A DNA stretch of 64,000 bases from Haloarculaceae archaeon H-GB1-1 (lineage in GTDB: Archaea > Halobacteriota > Halobacteria > Halobacteriales > Haloarculaceae). How positions within the stretch are numbered: position 1 is the first letter of the stretch; every line of letters starts with the position of its first letter. The translations under genes and the position numbers were made by a program. Below are positions 27,364-36,339 of the stretch, one piece after another. The notes under the pieces were generated by a model that did not search any database, was not told the DNA's origin, and saw only the letters and a program-made list of their open reading frames with translations. Where the stretch lies: NCBI GenBank assembly GCA_029688825.1, contig JARUKX010000006.1, positions 111,337 to 175,336 on the forward strand, written 5' to 3'.

Positions 27364-28710
27364 ATGGGTTCTGCAGACGACATTACCGTCGGGGTCTTCG
27401 CGCTCCACAACAGCAAGGAGAGCAAGGCCATCCTGAACGCGGCCGACGACCTGGGCTACGACACGGAGTGGCTACGACAGGAGAACACGGCGGTCTCCAT
27501 CGAGAACGGCGAAGTGATTCTGGAGCCGGACGTCGACGTCATCGCGAACCGGCTGTTGCTGTCCAGCGACGAGCAGCCGGCGGAAGCAATCGGCCTCGCG
27601 GACACGCTGAACCGTATCAAACCGATGCTCAATCCGCCACAGGCCGTGACCACGGCCATCCACAAGTACGCCGCGGCGACGGCGCTGGCCAACGACGGCC
27701 TTCCCGTCCCGGATTCGCTGCTCGCGCTCTCCGGCGACCGGATGAACGCCGAACGGGAGCGCTTCGGCGAGACCGCCGTCTACAAGACAGCGATCGGCAC
27801 CCACGGCGGCGGTGCGTGGATGGTCGAACTAGACGACCCGGTCAACCCTCGCGTCGGGAACCGGCAGGCGTTCCTCCAGGAGTACATCGACCACGACGAA
27901 CAGCGTCACCACGACCTCCGCGTCTACGTCGTCGGCGGGAAGGTCATCGGCGCGATGAACCGCTACGCCCCCGAGGGCGAGTGGCGCACGAACGTCGCGC
28001 TCGGTGGCGAGGTCGAAGACGCGACCGACGGACTCTCCCAGGAAGTCCGCTCCATCGCCGAGCGCGCGACCGAAGCCATCGGCCTCGACTACGCCGGCGT
28101 CGACATCGTGGAGGGCGAGGAAGGCCTCTACGTCCTGGAGGTCAACCCCACCGCAGGGTTCCGCGGGCTGTTCAAGGCCACCGGCGTCAGCCCGGCCCCG
28201 TACATCGCACAGCTCGCCATCGAGAGCGTCGGCGGATCCGTCGACGACGACCGCGTCGAAGCACTCTCGGGCACGCTCGACGACTCTCGGCCGAAATGCA
28301 CGCCGCGGACCGCGGAGACGAAACAGACGGAATCCGTCGCCATCGGGTACATCGAGGAAGTCGTCATCAGCGGCTCCCGCGGGACCCAGAGCGTCCTCGC
28401 GAAGTCCGACACGGGGGCAACCCGGACGAGCATCGACTCCCAGCTCGCCGCAGACATCGGGACCGGCCCCATCCGCGACATCGTCAAGGTGAAATCCGGA
28501 AGCACGAAGTCGAGTCGGTCGCGGCCCGTCGTCGACATCGTCGTCGGCGTCGGCGGCACGCAGCACACCGTCACCGCGAGCATCGAGGACCGCGGGCACA
28601 TGCAGTACCCCCTGTTACTCGGCCGGGACATCCTGAAACACTACCAGGTCGACGTCACGAAACGGGCCGACGCGGACGAAGCCGACGACATCGACGAGAC
28701 CGAGGAATAG
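27364..28710 (+). CDS. rimK: RimK-family ATP-grasp ligase fused to a retropepsin-like (RimB/ATP-dependent zinc protease) domain
   Basis: A 448-residue two-domain protein. Residues 1 to about 290 are a RimK-type alpha-L-glutamate ligase: KTAIGTHGGGAW at 141-152, DLRVYVVGGKVIGAMNR at 184-200, D247, and the metal-binding E259-x-N261. Residues about 322-436 are the RimB-like aspartic protease domain (COG4067): the active-site motif DTGATRTSID begins at D349, and LLGRDIL is near 418. RimK adds glutamates to the ribosomal protein S6 in E. coli and RimB is encoded separately in Pseudomonas; here both are in one chain. A TTTTAT promoter-like stretch lies 25-30 bases before the ATG, which fits leaderless expression. 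Confidence 0.9.
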   Translation: MGSADDITVGVFALHNSKESKAILNAADDLGYDTEWLRQENTAVSIENGEVILEPDVDVIANRLLLSSDEQPAEAIGLADTLNRIKPMLNPPQAVTTAIHKYAAATALANDGLPVPDSLLALSGDRMNAERERFGETAVYKTAIGTHGGGAWMVELDDPVNPRVGNRQAFLQEYIDHDEQRHHDLRVYVVGGKVIGAMNRYAPEGEWRTNVALGGEVEDATDGLSQEVRSIAERATEAIGLDYAGVDIVEGEEGLYVLEVNPTAGFRGLFKATGVSPAPYIAQLAIESVGGSVDDDRVEALSGTLDDSRPKCTPRTAETKQTESVAIGYIEEVVISGSRGTQSVLAKSDTGATRTSIDSQLAADIGTGPIRDIVKVKSGSTKSSRSRPVVDIVVGVGGTQHTVTASIEDRGHMQYPLLLGRDILKHYQVDVTKRADADEADDIDETEE

Positions 28711-28719
28711 CGCCACCGG

Positions 28720-29328
28720 TTAGTCGGTTCGGACCTCTGCGATGGTCTCCTCGAAGCCCTCCTCGACACCCCACAGATAGAGGCTGGCGTAGCTCCGATA
28801 GGGCCGCCACGCAGTCGAACGCTCGACCATCTCGGGACGATTCAACTCCTCGCCGAACAGGGCAGTCATCCCCTTTCTGATACCGAGATCCTCCACCGGA
28901 AAGACGTCTTCCCGACCGAGAGAGAACATGAGCTGCATCTTCGCCGTCCACGTGCCGACGCCCGTGATGGACGTGAGTTCGTCGAGCACCGCCTCGTCGT
29001 CCATCTCCGCGAAGAAGGCCGCGTCGTATTCGCGCTCGACGAACGCGTCGGCGATGTTTTTGACGTAGCGGGTCTTCTGCCGGGAGAGGCCAGCGTTACG
29101 CAGCACCTCGGTGTCCGCCGCCAGAATCCCGTCCGGCGTGACCTCGACGGCGTCGAACAGCCGCTCTCTCGTGGCCGCTGCGGAGGCCATCGACACCTGC
29201 TGGCGTATCACGGACACGACGAATCGCTCGAAGAAGTTCGGTGCCGGGTCGATGACGAGTCGGCCGTGACGCTCGACGAGCGGCCCGACGTGCGGGTCGC
29301 TGCGGAGCGTTTCGTGTGGGTCGCTCAT
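28720..29328 (-). CDS. DNA-3-methyladenine glycosylase (AlkA-like, HhH-GPD)
   Basis: Base-excision repair glycosylase of 202 residues. The helix-hairpin-helix is ITGVGTWTAKM at 121-131. The catalytic aspartate is D147 in FPVEDLGIRKG, as in the AlkA branch (no catalytic lysine). It lacks the N-terminal TBP-like domain of E. coli AlkA. It is convergent with rimK and 26 bp downstream of the trmB-type gene on the same strand. Confidence 0.9.
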   Translation of the reverse strand: MSDPHETLRSDPHVGPLVERHGRLVIDPAPNFFERFVVSVIRQQVSMASAAATRERLFDAVEVTPDGILAADTEVLRNAGLSRQKTRYVKNIADAFVEREYDAAFFAEMDDEAVLDELTSITGVGTWTAKMQLMFSLGREDVFPVEDLGIRKGMTALFGEELNRPEMVERSTAWRPYRSYASLYLWGVEEGFEETIAEVRTD

Positions 29329-29354
29329 GGGACGTCAGTGGGAGCCAGCGGAGT

Positions 29355-30197
29355 TTACGATTCCGACTTTCGTCGCTCGTCACCGTCAGCGGAGTGTCCG
29401 AGTATCGCCCTCGCGAGGAGCGGGCTGAGGAGGCCGACGATCGGCGCTGCCTCGCTGTCCGTCCAGACCGCTCGGTGCTCGTTCACGCCCGGAAGGGACG
29501 ACGCGTCGTCCGTGCTCACGAGCAGCGAGTGGCCGTCCACCATCACCACGCAGGTCACGGCACCGGGTTCGACGGGATAGGACTCCCACCAGGTCCAGGT
29601 CTCGACCACGGTCGCCTCGGGCAGCGAGTCGTCGATCAGGTCGCGGATGTCCGCCGATGGGGACCCGACCGTCACGTCCACGCCACGCGAACTGGCCGCG
29701 GATAGCGCGGAGACGAGCCCGTCCGACAGGAGGTCGGGGGACGCCACCGCCAGGAGGAGGTCCTCGGCGGCTTCCGCCACCAGCGACGCCGCTCGCTGGC
29801 TCACCTCCTCGCCACCGTGAACCGTCCACACGTCCCCCTCCTCGTCGCGAGGTTCGGGCGCTTCGAGTCGCGGAAGCAACTCGTCGAGACGGTCCAGTCG
29901 GTCGCGACAGCGGCGTTCGAGGGCCGTCGTCGCGGCGTCGGGCGCGACGGCGCGAAAGCGGCGCGGCGTCCCCTCCTGAACGTCGACGAGGCCGCGGTCG
30001 GCGAGCGCGTCCATGCAGTCGTACACGCGGGCCTGCGGAACGTCCGCGACGCTGCTGACCTCCTTCGCGCTCCCCCGCTCGATGCGCGTCAGCGCGACGA
30101 AACAGCGCGCCTCGTACTCTGTCAGTTCGAAGGTCTGCAACGCAGCGACGGCTTCTTCCACGACGTCCTCGTCCGACGTATCGGCGGTTCCTGTCAT
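29355..30197 (-). CDS. TrmB-family transcriptional regulator
   Basis: A 280-residue regulator with an N-terminal winged HTH (LTEYEARCFVALTRIERGSAKEV, then VPQARVYDCMDALADRGLVDV, about residues 25-75) and a TrmB-type effector-binding C-terminal half. ATG 30197 is preferred over upstream codons because the family starts near here. It is divergent from a TFB gene, with an inverted repeat in between that could be its operator. The ligand is unknown. Confidence 0.87.
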   Translation of the reverse strand: MTGTADTSDEDVVEEAVAALQTFELTEYEARCFVALTRIERGSAKEVSSVADVPQARVYDCMDALADRGLVDVQEGTPRRFRAVAPDAATTALERRCRDRLDRLDELLPRLEAPEPRDEEGDVWTVHGGEEVSQRAASLVAEAAEDLLLAVASPDLLSDGLVSALSAASSRGVDVTVGSPSADIRDLIDDSLPEATVVETWTWWESYPVEPGAVTCVVMVDGHSLLVSTDDASSLPGVNEHRAVWTDSEAAPIVGLLSPLLARAILGHSADGDERRKSES

Positions 30198-30275
30198 GCG
30201 AGTTCCCACGGAATCCGAGTTGCTCTCGGCTTCGGCCGACCGGTGCAAAACCGTTGCGTCTATCGCCGACGTTCT

Positions 30276-30295
30276 TTTTCTACTATCATAGAAAA
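30276..30295. promoter_or_regulatory. Inverted repeat between trmB-type and tfb genes
   Basis: TTTTCTA and TAGAAAA arms (30276-30282 and 30289-30295) are perfectly complementary around a 6-bp centre. The site lies 78 bp before the TrmB-type start and 86 bp before the TFB start, in an otherwise GC-rich intergenic region. It is a plausible binding site for the adjacent TrmB-family regulator. Confidence 0.45.
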
Positions 30296-30380
30296 CTACA
30301 CCCAACGACTAATATCGTCCGGTCCGAAGTGTCGACTGCCGACTACGGTCGGCGGCCACGCCGTCGCCGGCCACGAACCA

Positions 30381-31340
30381 ATGAGTAGGCCCAACCTCCA
30401 GACCCGCGACAGACAGCGTACCGAGACGGAACCGGCCGAACGAACCGACCGACGCTCCTGTCCCGACTGCGGGGCAGAGGGCTCGGTCGTCGAGGACGGC
30501 GGCGAGACGGTCTGTCGAAACTGTGACGCCGTCGTCGAGGAAGACGTCGTCGACCGCGGCCCGGAGTGGCGGTCGTTCAGTCACGACGAGAAACGACAGA
30601 AGAGCCGCGTGGGTGCGCCGACGACGGACATGCTGCACGACCGGGGCCTCTCGTCGGTCATCGACTGGCGCGACCAGGACGCGGGCGGCCGGTCGCTCTC
30701 GACGCGGAAACGACAACAGATGCAACGCCTCCGGACCTGGGACGAACGGTTCCGCTCGCAGGACGCCCAGGACCGGAACCTCAAGCAGGCACTCGGCGAG
30801 ATCGACCGCATGGCCAGCGCCCTCGGACTCCCCGAGACGGTCCGAGAGACCGCGTCGGTCATCTATCGTCGCGCGCTCGAGGCCGAACTGCTGCCCGGCC
30901 GCTCCATCGAGGGGATGGCGACGGGTGCGCTCTACGCCGCCGCTCGGCAGGCCGGCGTCCCGCGAACGCTCGACGAGTTCGAGACCGTGAGCCGCGTCGA
31001 ACAGAAAGAGTTCGCTCGCGCGTACCGCTACGTCGCCCGCGAGCTCGGCCTCGCGGTCGAGCCGGCCGACCCACTGGAGTACCTCCCCCGGCTTGCATCG
31101 CAGCTCGGCCTCGAAGAGGCGGTACGACAGCGCGCTGCAGAACTGCTGGCCGACGGGAAAGCGGCGGGCGTCCACAGCGGCAAGAGCCCGGTCGGTCTGG
31201 CCGCCGCGTCGATATACGCGGCCTCGGTCCTCGACGGTCGCAAGATAACGCAGGGAGAGATCGCCGCCGTCGCGGACGTGAGCGAGGTGACAATCCGGAA
31301 CCGGTACCGGGAACTCCTCAAAGCCGCCGGAGAGTGGTGA
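30381..31340 (+). CDS. tfb: Transcription initiation factor IIB
   Basis: General transcription factor that bridges TBP-TATA and RNA polymerase, 319 residues. The N-terminal zinc ribbon uses C27, C30, C45 and C48. The B-reader/linker (EWRSFSHDEK) follows, then two cyclin repeats (about 120-205 and 215-305), the second ending in the HTH DVSEVTIRNRYREL used for BRE contact. Haloarchaea have several TFBs with different promoter sets, and this one is paired with a TrmB-type regulator. Confidence 0.96.
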   Translation: MSRPNLQTRDRQRTETEPAERTDRRSCPDCGAEGSVVEDGGETVCRNCDAVVEEDVVDRGPEWRSFSHDEKRQKSRVGAPTTDMLHDRGLSSVIDWRDQDAGGRSLSTRKRQQMQRLRTWDERFRSQDAQDRNLKQALGEIDRMASALGLPETVRETASVIYRRALEAELLPGRSIEGMATGALYAAARQAGVPRTLDEFETVSRVEQKEFARAYRYVARELGLAVEPADPLEYLPRLASQLGLEEAVRQRAAELLADGKAAGVHSGKSPVGLAAASIYAASVLDGRKITQGEIAAVADVSEVTIRNRYRELLKAAGEW

Positions 31341-31388
31341 GAACGGTACAACGAGCGGTAGCGCGAGTGTTCCGGCTCGAAACCCCCC

Positions 31389-32543
31389 TCAGAAGCCCTT
31401 CCCGAGCAGTTCCCGAGCGATGATGTTCTTCTGGATCTCGGTCGTCCCCTCGTAGATCTGGGTGATCTTCGCGTCGCGGTAGTACCGCTCGACGGGGAAG
31501 TCGTTCACGAAGCCGGCACCGCCGTGGATCTGGACGGCCTCGTCGGCGACGTCGACCGCCACCTGCGAGGCGAACTCCTTCGCCATCGACGCCAGCTTGG
31601 TGAGCTGGCCGTCCTGGTTGTGGACGCTCCAGGCAGACTTGTAGGTGAGCTGTCGAGCGGCCTCGGTCCGGGTGTGCATCTCGGCGAGCTTGTGCTGGAT
31701 TGCCTGGAAGTCGCCGATGGGGCGGCCGAACTGCTCGCGCTGCTCGGCGTACTCCAGGGCAGCTTCGCACGCGCCTTTCGCGATGCCGACGCCCTGTGCC
31801 GCGACGGCCGTCCGGGTCTCGTCGAAGAACTGCATGAGCTGGAGGAATCCAGCGTCACGCGTGCCGACGAGGTTCTCCTCGGGAACGCGTACGTCGTCGA
31901 AGATGAGTTCCGCCGTGTCGGAGGCGCGGATTCCCATCTTGCCCGTGATCTTCTCGGCCTCGAAGCCGTCGCGGTCCGACTCGACGATGATCTGGGAGAA
32001 CCCGCTGTAGCGGTCCTCGGCGTCGGGGTTCGTTCGGCACATCACGACGAAGTAGTCGCCGACGGAGCCGTTCGTGATCCACATCTTGTTGCCGTTGATG
32101 ACCCACTCGTCGCCGTCCTTCTCGGCGCGGGTGGAGACCGCGGACACGTCCGATCCGACGTCGGGTTCGCTGATGGCCGTCCCCATGACGGCGTCGCCTT
32201 CCGCGACGGGCCTGAGATACTCCTCTTTCTGCTCCTCGGTCCCGAAGCCCATGATGGCGTCCGCGCCGAACGACGCGGCGACGATGGACAGCGCGATGCC
32301 CGCGTCGACCGCGAACAACTCCTCGATGATGATCGCCGCTTCCAGGGGCGAATAGCCGGCTCCGCCGTACTCCATGGGAATGTTCGCACCGGTCAGGCCC
32401 ATCTCCGCTGCCTGCTCGACGATCTCTCGCGGGTACTTCTCCTCGCGATCGTACTCGCTCGCCACCGGCTCGACCTCGTTCTCGGCGAATCGCCGGACCT
32501 CCTCTCGAATCTGCTGTTGTTCCTCCGATAGCGCGAAGTCCAT
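31389..32543 (-). CDS. acd: Acyl-CoA dehydrogenase
   Basis: FAD-dependent first step of fatty-acid beta-oxidation, 384 residues. The FAD/substrate motifs [31 protein letters not shown] and the C-terminal [18 protein letters not shown], with the catalytic Glu, are all present. ATG 32543 is used; a TTG two codons upstream is less likely. It is divergent from the hydroxyacyl-CoA dehydrogenase fusion gene with palindromes in between. Confidence 0.95.
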   Translation of the reverse strand: MDFALSEEQQQIREEVRRFAENEVEPVASEYDREEKYPREIVEQAAEMGLTGANIPMEYGGAGYSPLEAAIIIEELFAVDAGIALSIVAASFGADAIMGFGTEEQKEEYLRPVAEGDAVMGTAISEPDVGSDVSAVSTRAEKDGDEWVINGNKMWITNGSVGDYFVVMCRTNPDAEDRYSGFSQIIVESDRDGFEAEKITGKMGIRASDTAELIFDDVRVPEENLVGTRDAGFLQLMQFFDETRTAVAAQGVGIAKGACEAALEYAEQREQFGRPIGDFQAIQHKLAEMHTRTEAARQLTYKSAWSVHNQDGQLTKLASMAKEFASQVAVDVADEAVQIHGGAGFVNDFPVERYYRDAKITQIYEGTTEIQKNIIARELLGKGF

Positions 32544-32545
32544 AC

Positions 32546-32618
32546 TCAACTAGTTGAATGTTCACATACAAAACCGTTGGTAATCCCAGAAAAACTCACA
32601 ACTAATTTATTGTTGAGA
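32546..32618. promoter_or_regulatory. Two TTG-A palindromic sites between divergent beta-oxidation genes
   Basis: A perfect 12-bp palindrome TCAACTAGTTGA lies at 32546-32557, directly before the acyl-CoA dehydrogenase ATG. An imperfect related repeat (CTCACAACT ... TTGTTGAG) lies at about 32595-32616, upstream of the hydroxyacyl-CoA dehydrogenase gene. Similar half-sites facing both genes suggest a shared fatty-acid-responsive repressor, which is inference. Confidence 0.45.
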
Positions 32619-32657
32619 GAAACGTTGAAACCTTTTGCAGGTGGGACTAGACTTGTT

Positions 32658-34634
32658 ATGGAATTCGAGGACATCGAGTCGATTGCGGTTCTCGGGGCCG
32701 GAAACATGGGCCACGGAATCGCCGAGGTCGCCGCGCTTGCGGGGTACGAGGTCGCGCTTCGGGACATCAAGGAGGAGTTCGTGCAGAACGGGTACGAACA
32801 GATCGAGTGGAGCCTCGGGAAGCTCGCCGAGAAAGACCGGCTCAGCGAGGAGGAAGCCGACGCCGCCCTCGACCGCATCGAGCCGCTCGTCGACTTCGAG
32901 ACCGCCGTCGAGGACGTCGACGTGGTCATCGAGGCCGTACCGGAGCAGATGAGCATCAAGAAGGACGTCTACGGTGAACTCGAGGAGTACGCACCGGACC
33001 GGACCATCTTCGCCACGAACACGTCGAGCCTCTCCGTCACCGAACTCTCGGAGGTCACCGAACGGCCGGAGCAGTTCTGCGGGATGCACTTCTTCAATCC
33101 GCCGATCCGGATGCCGCTCGTCGAGGTCATCAGCGGGGCGCATACGTCCGAAGAGACGCTGGACGCCATCGAACAGCTCGCGGAAGCGTTCGACAAGACG
33201 CCGGTCCGCGTCCGCAAGGACAGTCCCGGCTTCATCGTCAACCGCATCCTCGTCCCGCTGATGAACGAGGCCGCCTGGATGGTCCACGACGGCGACGCAA
33301 CCGTCCGCGAGGTCGACTCCACCGCGAAGTTCGACGTCGGCCTGCCGATGGGGGCGTTCGAACTCGGCGACCAGGTCGGCCACGACGTGACCCTCCACGT
33401 CCTCGAATACATGCACGAGGTCCTCGGCGAGCCCTACGCGCCCTGTCCGCTTCTCGAGGAGACGGTCGAGAACGAGGAACTCGGCAAGAAGACCGGGAAG
33501 GGCTTCTACGACTACGAGGACGGCGAAGGCGCGGACATCCCCGCCGACGCAGGCTCGGAGACCATCGAGAACCGCCTGCTCGCCGTGATGGCCAACGAAG
33601 TCGCCAAGCTCCTCGAAAACGACGTCGCACCCGTCGAGGACATCGACGAGGCGGTCGTCCTCGGCGGCGGCTACCCCGACGGCCCCGCGAAGCTGGCAGA
33701 CGACGCCGGTCTCGAAACGCTCGTCGAGACGCTCGACGGCCTCCACGAGGAGACCGGTGCCGCGCGCTACGCCGTCAACGACGTCCTCCGTGAGGCCGCC
33801 GAAGAAGGCGGCTTCTACGCCGGCGAGGGGGGCGACGGCGGCGAACTCGACCTCGAAACGGTCCGCATCGAGTACCCCGGTGAGATGGTCGGCAAGCTCG
33901 TCATCGACCGACCCCACCGGATGAACACCATCTCCCCGCAGGTCATGGACGACCTCGAAGTCGCCATCGAGCGCCTCACGGACGACGAGGACGTCCGCGC
34001 AATCTTGCTCGTGGGCGAGGGCGACCGCGCGTTCTGCGCGGGCGCGGACGTACAGGCGACCGCCGCGAACGCCGACCCCATCGAGGCCGTCGAGTTCTCC
34101 CGCAAGGGCCAGCAGACGTTCGGTCTCCTGGAGGAGTGCCCGATGCCCGTCGTCGCCGGCATCGACGGCTACACCCTCGGCGGCGGCATGGAACTGGCGA
34201 CCTGCGCGGACCTCCGCGTCGCCAGCGAGCGCTCGACGTTCGGCCAGCCCGAACACGACCTCGGGCTCCTGCCGGGCTGGGGCGGTACCCAGCGCCTCCA
34301 GCGCATCGTCGGTATGGGCCGCGCGAAGGAGATCATCTTCACCGCCGACCACTACGACGCCGAGACCATGCACGACTTCGGCTTCGTCAACGAAGTCGTC
34401 GACGCGGACGAGGACGCCGAGGAACGCGCGTTCGAACTGGCCGCCGACCTCGCCGCCGGCCCGCCCATCGCCCAGCGCTACACGAAGCGCGCGATGCACG
34501 TCGGCTGGGAGGACGTCGACGCGGGGCTCGAAGCCGAGGCGAGCGCCTTCGGCCACGTCGTCGGCACCGATGACGTGATGGAGGGGGTTCGCGCGTTCAT
34601 GGCCGACGAAGAACCGGAATTCGAAGGTAAGTAA
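32658..34634 (+). CDS. Fused 3-hydroxyacyl-CoA dehydrogenase / enoyl-CoA hydratase
   Basis: Two steps of beta-oxidation in one 658-residue chain. The N-terminal half is a HAD: AVLGAGNMGHGIAEVAAL (residues 11-28), FATNTSSLSVTEL, GMHFFNPPIRMPLVEVI, and the C-domain ending in KTGKGFYDYEDG. The C-terminal half from about residue 410 is a crotonase: DRPHRMNTIS, RAFCAGADV and GYTLGGGMELATCADLRVA, with PEHDLGLLPGWGGTQRL completing the oxyanion and Glu region. The dehydrogenase-first order is opposite to bacterial FadB and common in haloarchaea. ATG 32658 fits the family start. Confidence 0.95.
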   Translation: MEFEDIESIAVLGAGNMGHGIAEVAALAGYEVALRDIKEEFVQNGYEQIEWSLGKLAEKDRLSEEEADAALDRIEPLVDFETAVEDVDVVIEAVPEQMSIKKDVYGELEEYAPDRTIFATNTSSLSVTELSEVTERPEQFCGMHFFNPPIRMPLVEVISGAHTSEETLDAIEQLAEAFDKTPVRVRKDSPGFIVNRILVPLMNEAAWMVHDGDATVREVDSTAKFDVGLPMGAFELGDQVGHDVTLHVLEYMHEVLGEPYAPCPLLEETVENEELGKKTGKGFYDYEDGEGADIPADAGSETIENRLLAVMANEVAKLLENDVAPVEDIDEAVVLGGGYPDGPAKLADDAGLETLVETLDGLHEETGAARYAVNDVLREAAEEGGFYAGEGGDGGELDLETVRIEYPGEMVGKLVIDRPHRMNTISPQVMDDLEVAIERLTDDEDVRAILLVGEGDRAFCAGADVQATAANADPIEAVEFSRKGQQTFGLLEECPMPVVAGIDGYTLGGGMELATCADLRVASERSTFGQPEHDLGLLPGWGGTQRLQRIVGMGRAKEIIFTADHYDAETMHDFGFVNEVVDADEDAEERAFELAADLAAGPPIAQRYTKRAMHVGWEDVDAGLEAEASAFGHVVGTDDVMEGVRAFMADEEPEFEGK

Positions 34635-34684
34635 GCGCCGCACTGCTGGCGGTTTCAGAGAGGAGAGACGATACCAGGCAGCGT

Positions 34685-35059
34685 TCAGGACCGCTCGACG
34701 GTCGCCGCATCTCGGACGTTCGTCGTCTCGCGTTCCACCCGCGGCAGCTTCTCGGCGCGGAACTCCGAGAAGTGACGCTCACACAGCCGTGGCGTGGCGT
34801 CCTCGACCGTCACCTCAAGCCCGGAGACGACCACCTCCGACTCGTCCTCGACGGTCCGGCAACTCCACTCCGGAAGTGCGTAGGACCCGTCGCGATCACA
34901 CAGTAGACACGACCTCCCGGCCTTCTCGTACCGGTCGAGCAACCGGCCGAAGAACTCGTCGATGCACTGGGTGCACAGACACCCGAGCGGTTCGTCCTGG
35001 ACCGTGTCGACGACTGCCCGATTGTACGAACTCGGGAGCCGACAGAGTGAGCACTGCAT
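34685..35059 (-). CDS. Cysteine-rich zinc-ribbon-like haloarchaeal protein
   Basis: I do not recognise the family. The 124-residue protein has several potential metal pairs: C3/C6, C27/C29/C32, C51/C54, C67, and C93 with H96. The spacing suggests two structural zinc sites. ATG 35059 gives an N-terminus beginning directly with the first pair (MQCSLC). It is convergent with the preceding fusion gene. Confidence 0.72.
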   Translation of the reverse strand: MQCSLCRLPSSYNRAVVDTVQDEPLGCLCTQCIDEFFGRLLDRYEKAGRSCLLCDRDGSYALPEWSCRTVEDESEVVVSGLEVTVEDATPRLCERHFSEFRAEKLPRVERETTNVRDAATVERS

Positions 35060-35252
35060 TGGTAGGTCTCCTCCCCGGAGCGCGGGTCGCACGCCGATGG
35101 GGACTGTGAGAATGTCTACCGAGGGTAATAAACGTACCTAAGACGGGTCACTCGCACGTTCAACAGCGCGGCAGACCGGACCGGTGGGAAATCGGACACC
35201 GTCGGCCGGTTCGCCATGGCTGGCCCTACCAACGTCGGTCCGAATAACAGCA

Positions 35253-35259
35253 TTTAATA
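35253..35259 (+). promoter_or_regulatory. TATA box of tRNA-Glu
   Basis: TTTAATA lies 26-32 bases before the first base of the tRNA, the expected distance for an archaeal TATA box with transcription starting at or near the mature 5' end. Confidence 0.6.
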
Positions 35260-35284
35260 CTGAACGGCGGTCAGGAACAAATGC

Positions 35285-35359
<75 letters not shown>

Positions 35360-35531
35360 TTTTCACGAACGTTGTGAGTGAAAAGCGGAGCGGAAGGGAT
35401 TTCGAACCGCGGTAGACCGAGCAACGCGAGGTCTGGCATCGGGTTCAAATCCCTGACCGAGCACATTTCTGCGGACCAACGTGACGACGGTAGCGCGCAG
35501 TGACGGGGTTTGAGCCACGGCAGACCGAGCA
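35360..35531 (+). repeat. Hairpin array reusing the tRNA-Glu 3' end
   Basis: Directly after tRNA-Glu comes hairpin TTTTCAC/GTGAAAA (35360-35384). A long mirror hairpin follows: GGGATTTcGAAC (35396-35407) and AGACC (35414-35418) pair with GGTCT (35430-35434) and GTTCAAATCCC (35443-35453). The 23 bases 35441-35463 are identical to the last 23 bases of the tRNA. Shorter copies of the end (AGACCGAGCA) finish at 35423 and 35531. A similar arrangement follows tRNA-Lys at 59.3 kb. Confidence 0.7.
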
Positions 35532-35598
35532 CGTTTCTGTCGCGACCAACTCAGTGAGCTGTTCGTCGCTCGCCCGCTGACGAGCGGCAGCGAGCCCG

Positions 35599-36258
35599 CT
35601 ACCGCACGAAGTACGGTTCCTCGCCCGGAATGAACCGCCCCAGGTCCGCCTGCTGGGTGTAGTCGGACGTGAGGAGGTCGGCGAGTGCGTCGACGGCGGC
35701 ATCGAACTCCGCGTCGCTCCACTCGGCGGGGTCCGCGAGCGGGACGACGAGGAAGCCGCTCCCGTAGAGGAGGTCCGCGTGGTGCGCTCGAACGTCCAGG
35801 TCGGGGTCTCGCGCCGTGTACTCCCGGAGGACGTGGGAGGTAGCGCGCTGGCCGACGGGCACGAGGACGTGCGCGCCGATGGCCCGAAGTTCCGCGTCGA
35901 AGAACGGCTCGAACTCGGCGTACGCCGATGGCGAGGGTGTCTCGCCATCGGGAACGCAACAGCAGTGAACGTAGGACGTGAAGCAGTCGGTGAGGAGCGG
36001 GCCGTCCTCGTCTTCCTCCAGCAGGCCCACTGTCTCCAGCACCTCGCGGACCCGATCGCCGGCCGGCGTTCCGGTGAACGGGATGCCCGTCTCCGCGCCG
36101 CCGTGGACGCCGGGGTGGTCGCCGACGACGTGGAGGTCGGCGTTGGCGTCGCCGTAGCCCATGACCGCAGTTCGGGACCCCGAGGAGCGGTTCGAATCGT
36201 CGTCCTCGCCCGCAGTGGCCCCGTCGCCGGAACAGCCGTGCGGACAGGGCGGTTGCAT
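35599..36258 (-). CDS. Uracil-DNA glycosylase superfamily protein
   Basis: DNA repair glycosylase-like protein of 219 residues. Motif A reads GDHPGVHGGAETGIPFTGTPAGDRV (about residues 44-68), the UDG pattern with Gly-Asp-x-Pro-Gly and an Asn/Asp-equivalent loop, followed by LTDCFTSYVHCCCV. An N-terminal CPHGCSGDG segment could hold metal. The FeS cysteines of family 4 are not all recognisable, so the UDG subfamily is left open. ATG 36258 starts at the cysteine-rich N-terminus. Confidence 0.8.
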   Translation of the reverse strand: MQPPCPHGCSGDGATAGEDDDSNRSSGSRTAVMGYGDANADLHVVGDHPGVHGGAETGIPFTGTPAGDRVREVLETVGLLEEDEDGPLLTDCFTSYVHCCCVPDGETPSPSAYAEFEPFFDAELRAIGAHVLVPVGQRATSHVLREYTARDPDLDVRAHHADLLYGSGFLVVPLADPAEWSDAEFDAAVDALADLLTSDYTQQADLGRFIPGEEPYFVR

Positions 36259-36339
36259 GCCGAACGGATTACTGCGCCGTCGAGTGACGTTCTTCACGGG
36301 TCACACGTACCGTCGCAGTGATAAAACAGCTACCGATTC

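Noticed and set aside
35363..35959. Long minus-strand frames crossing the tRNA-Glu trailer region into the UDG gene
   Set aside because: They are alternative frames of the UDG gene extended through the hairpin array; the UDG frame has family motifs and these do not.
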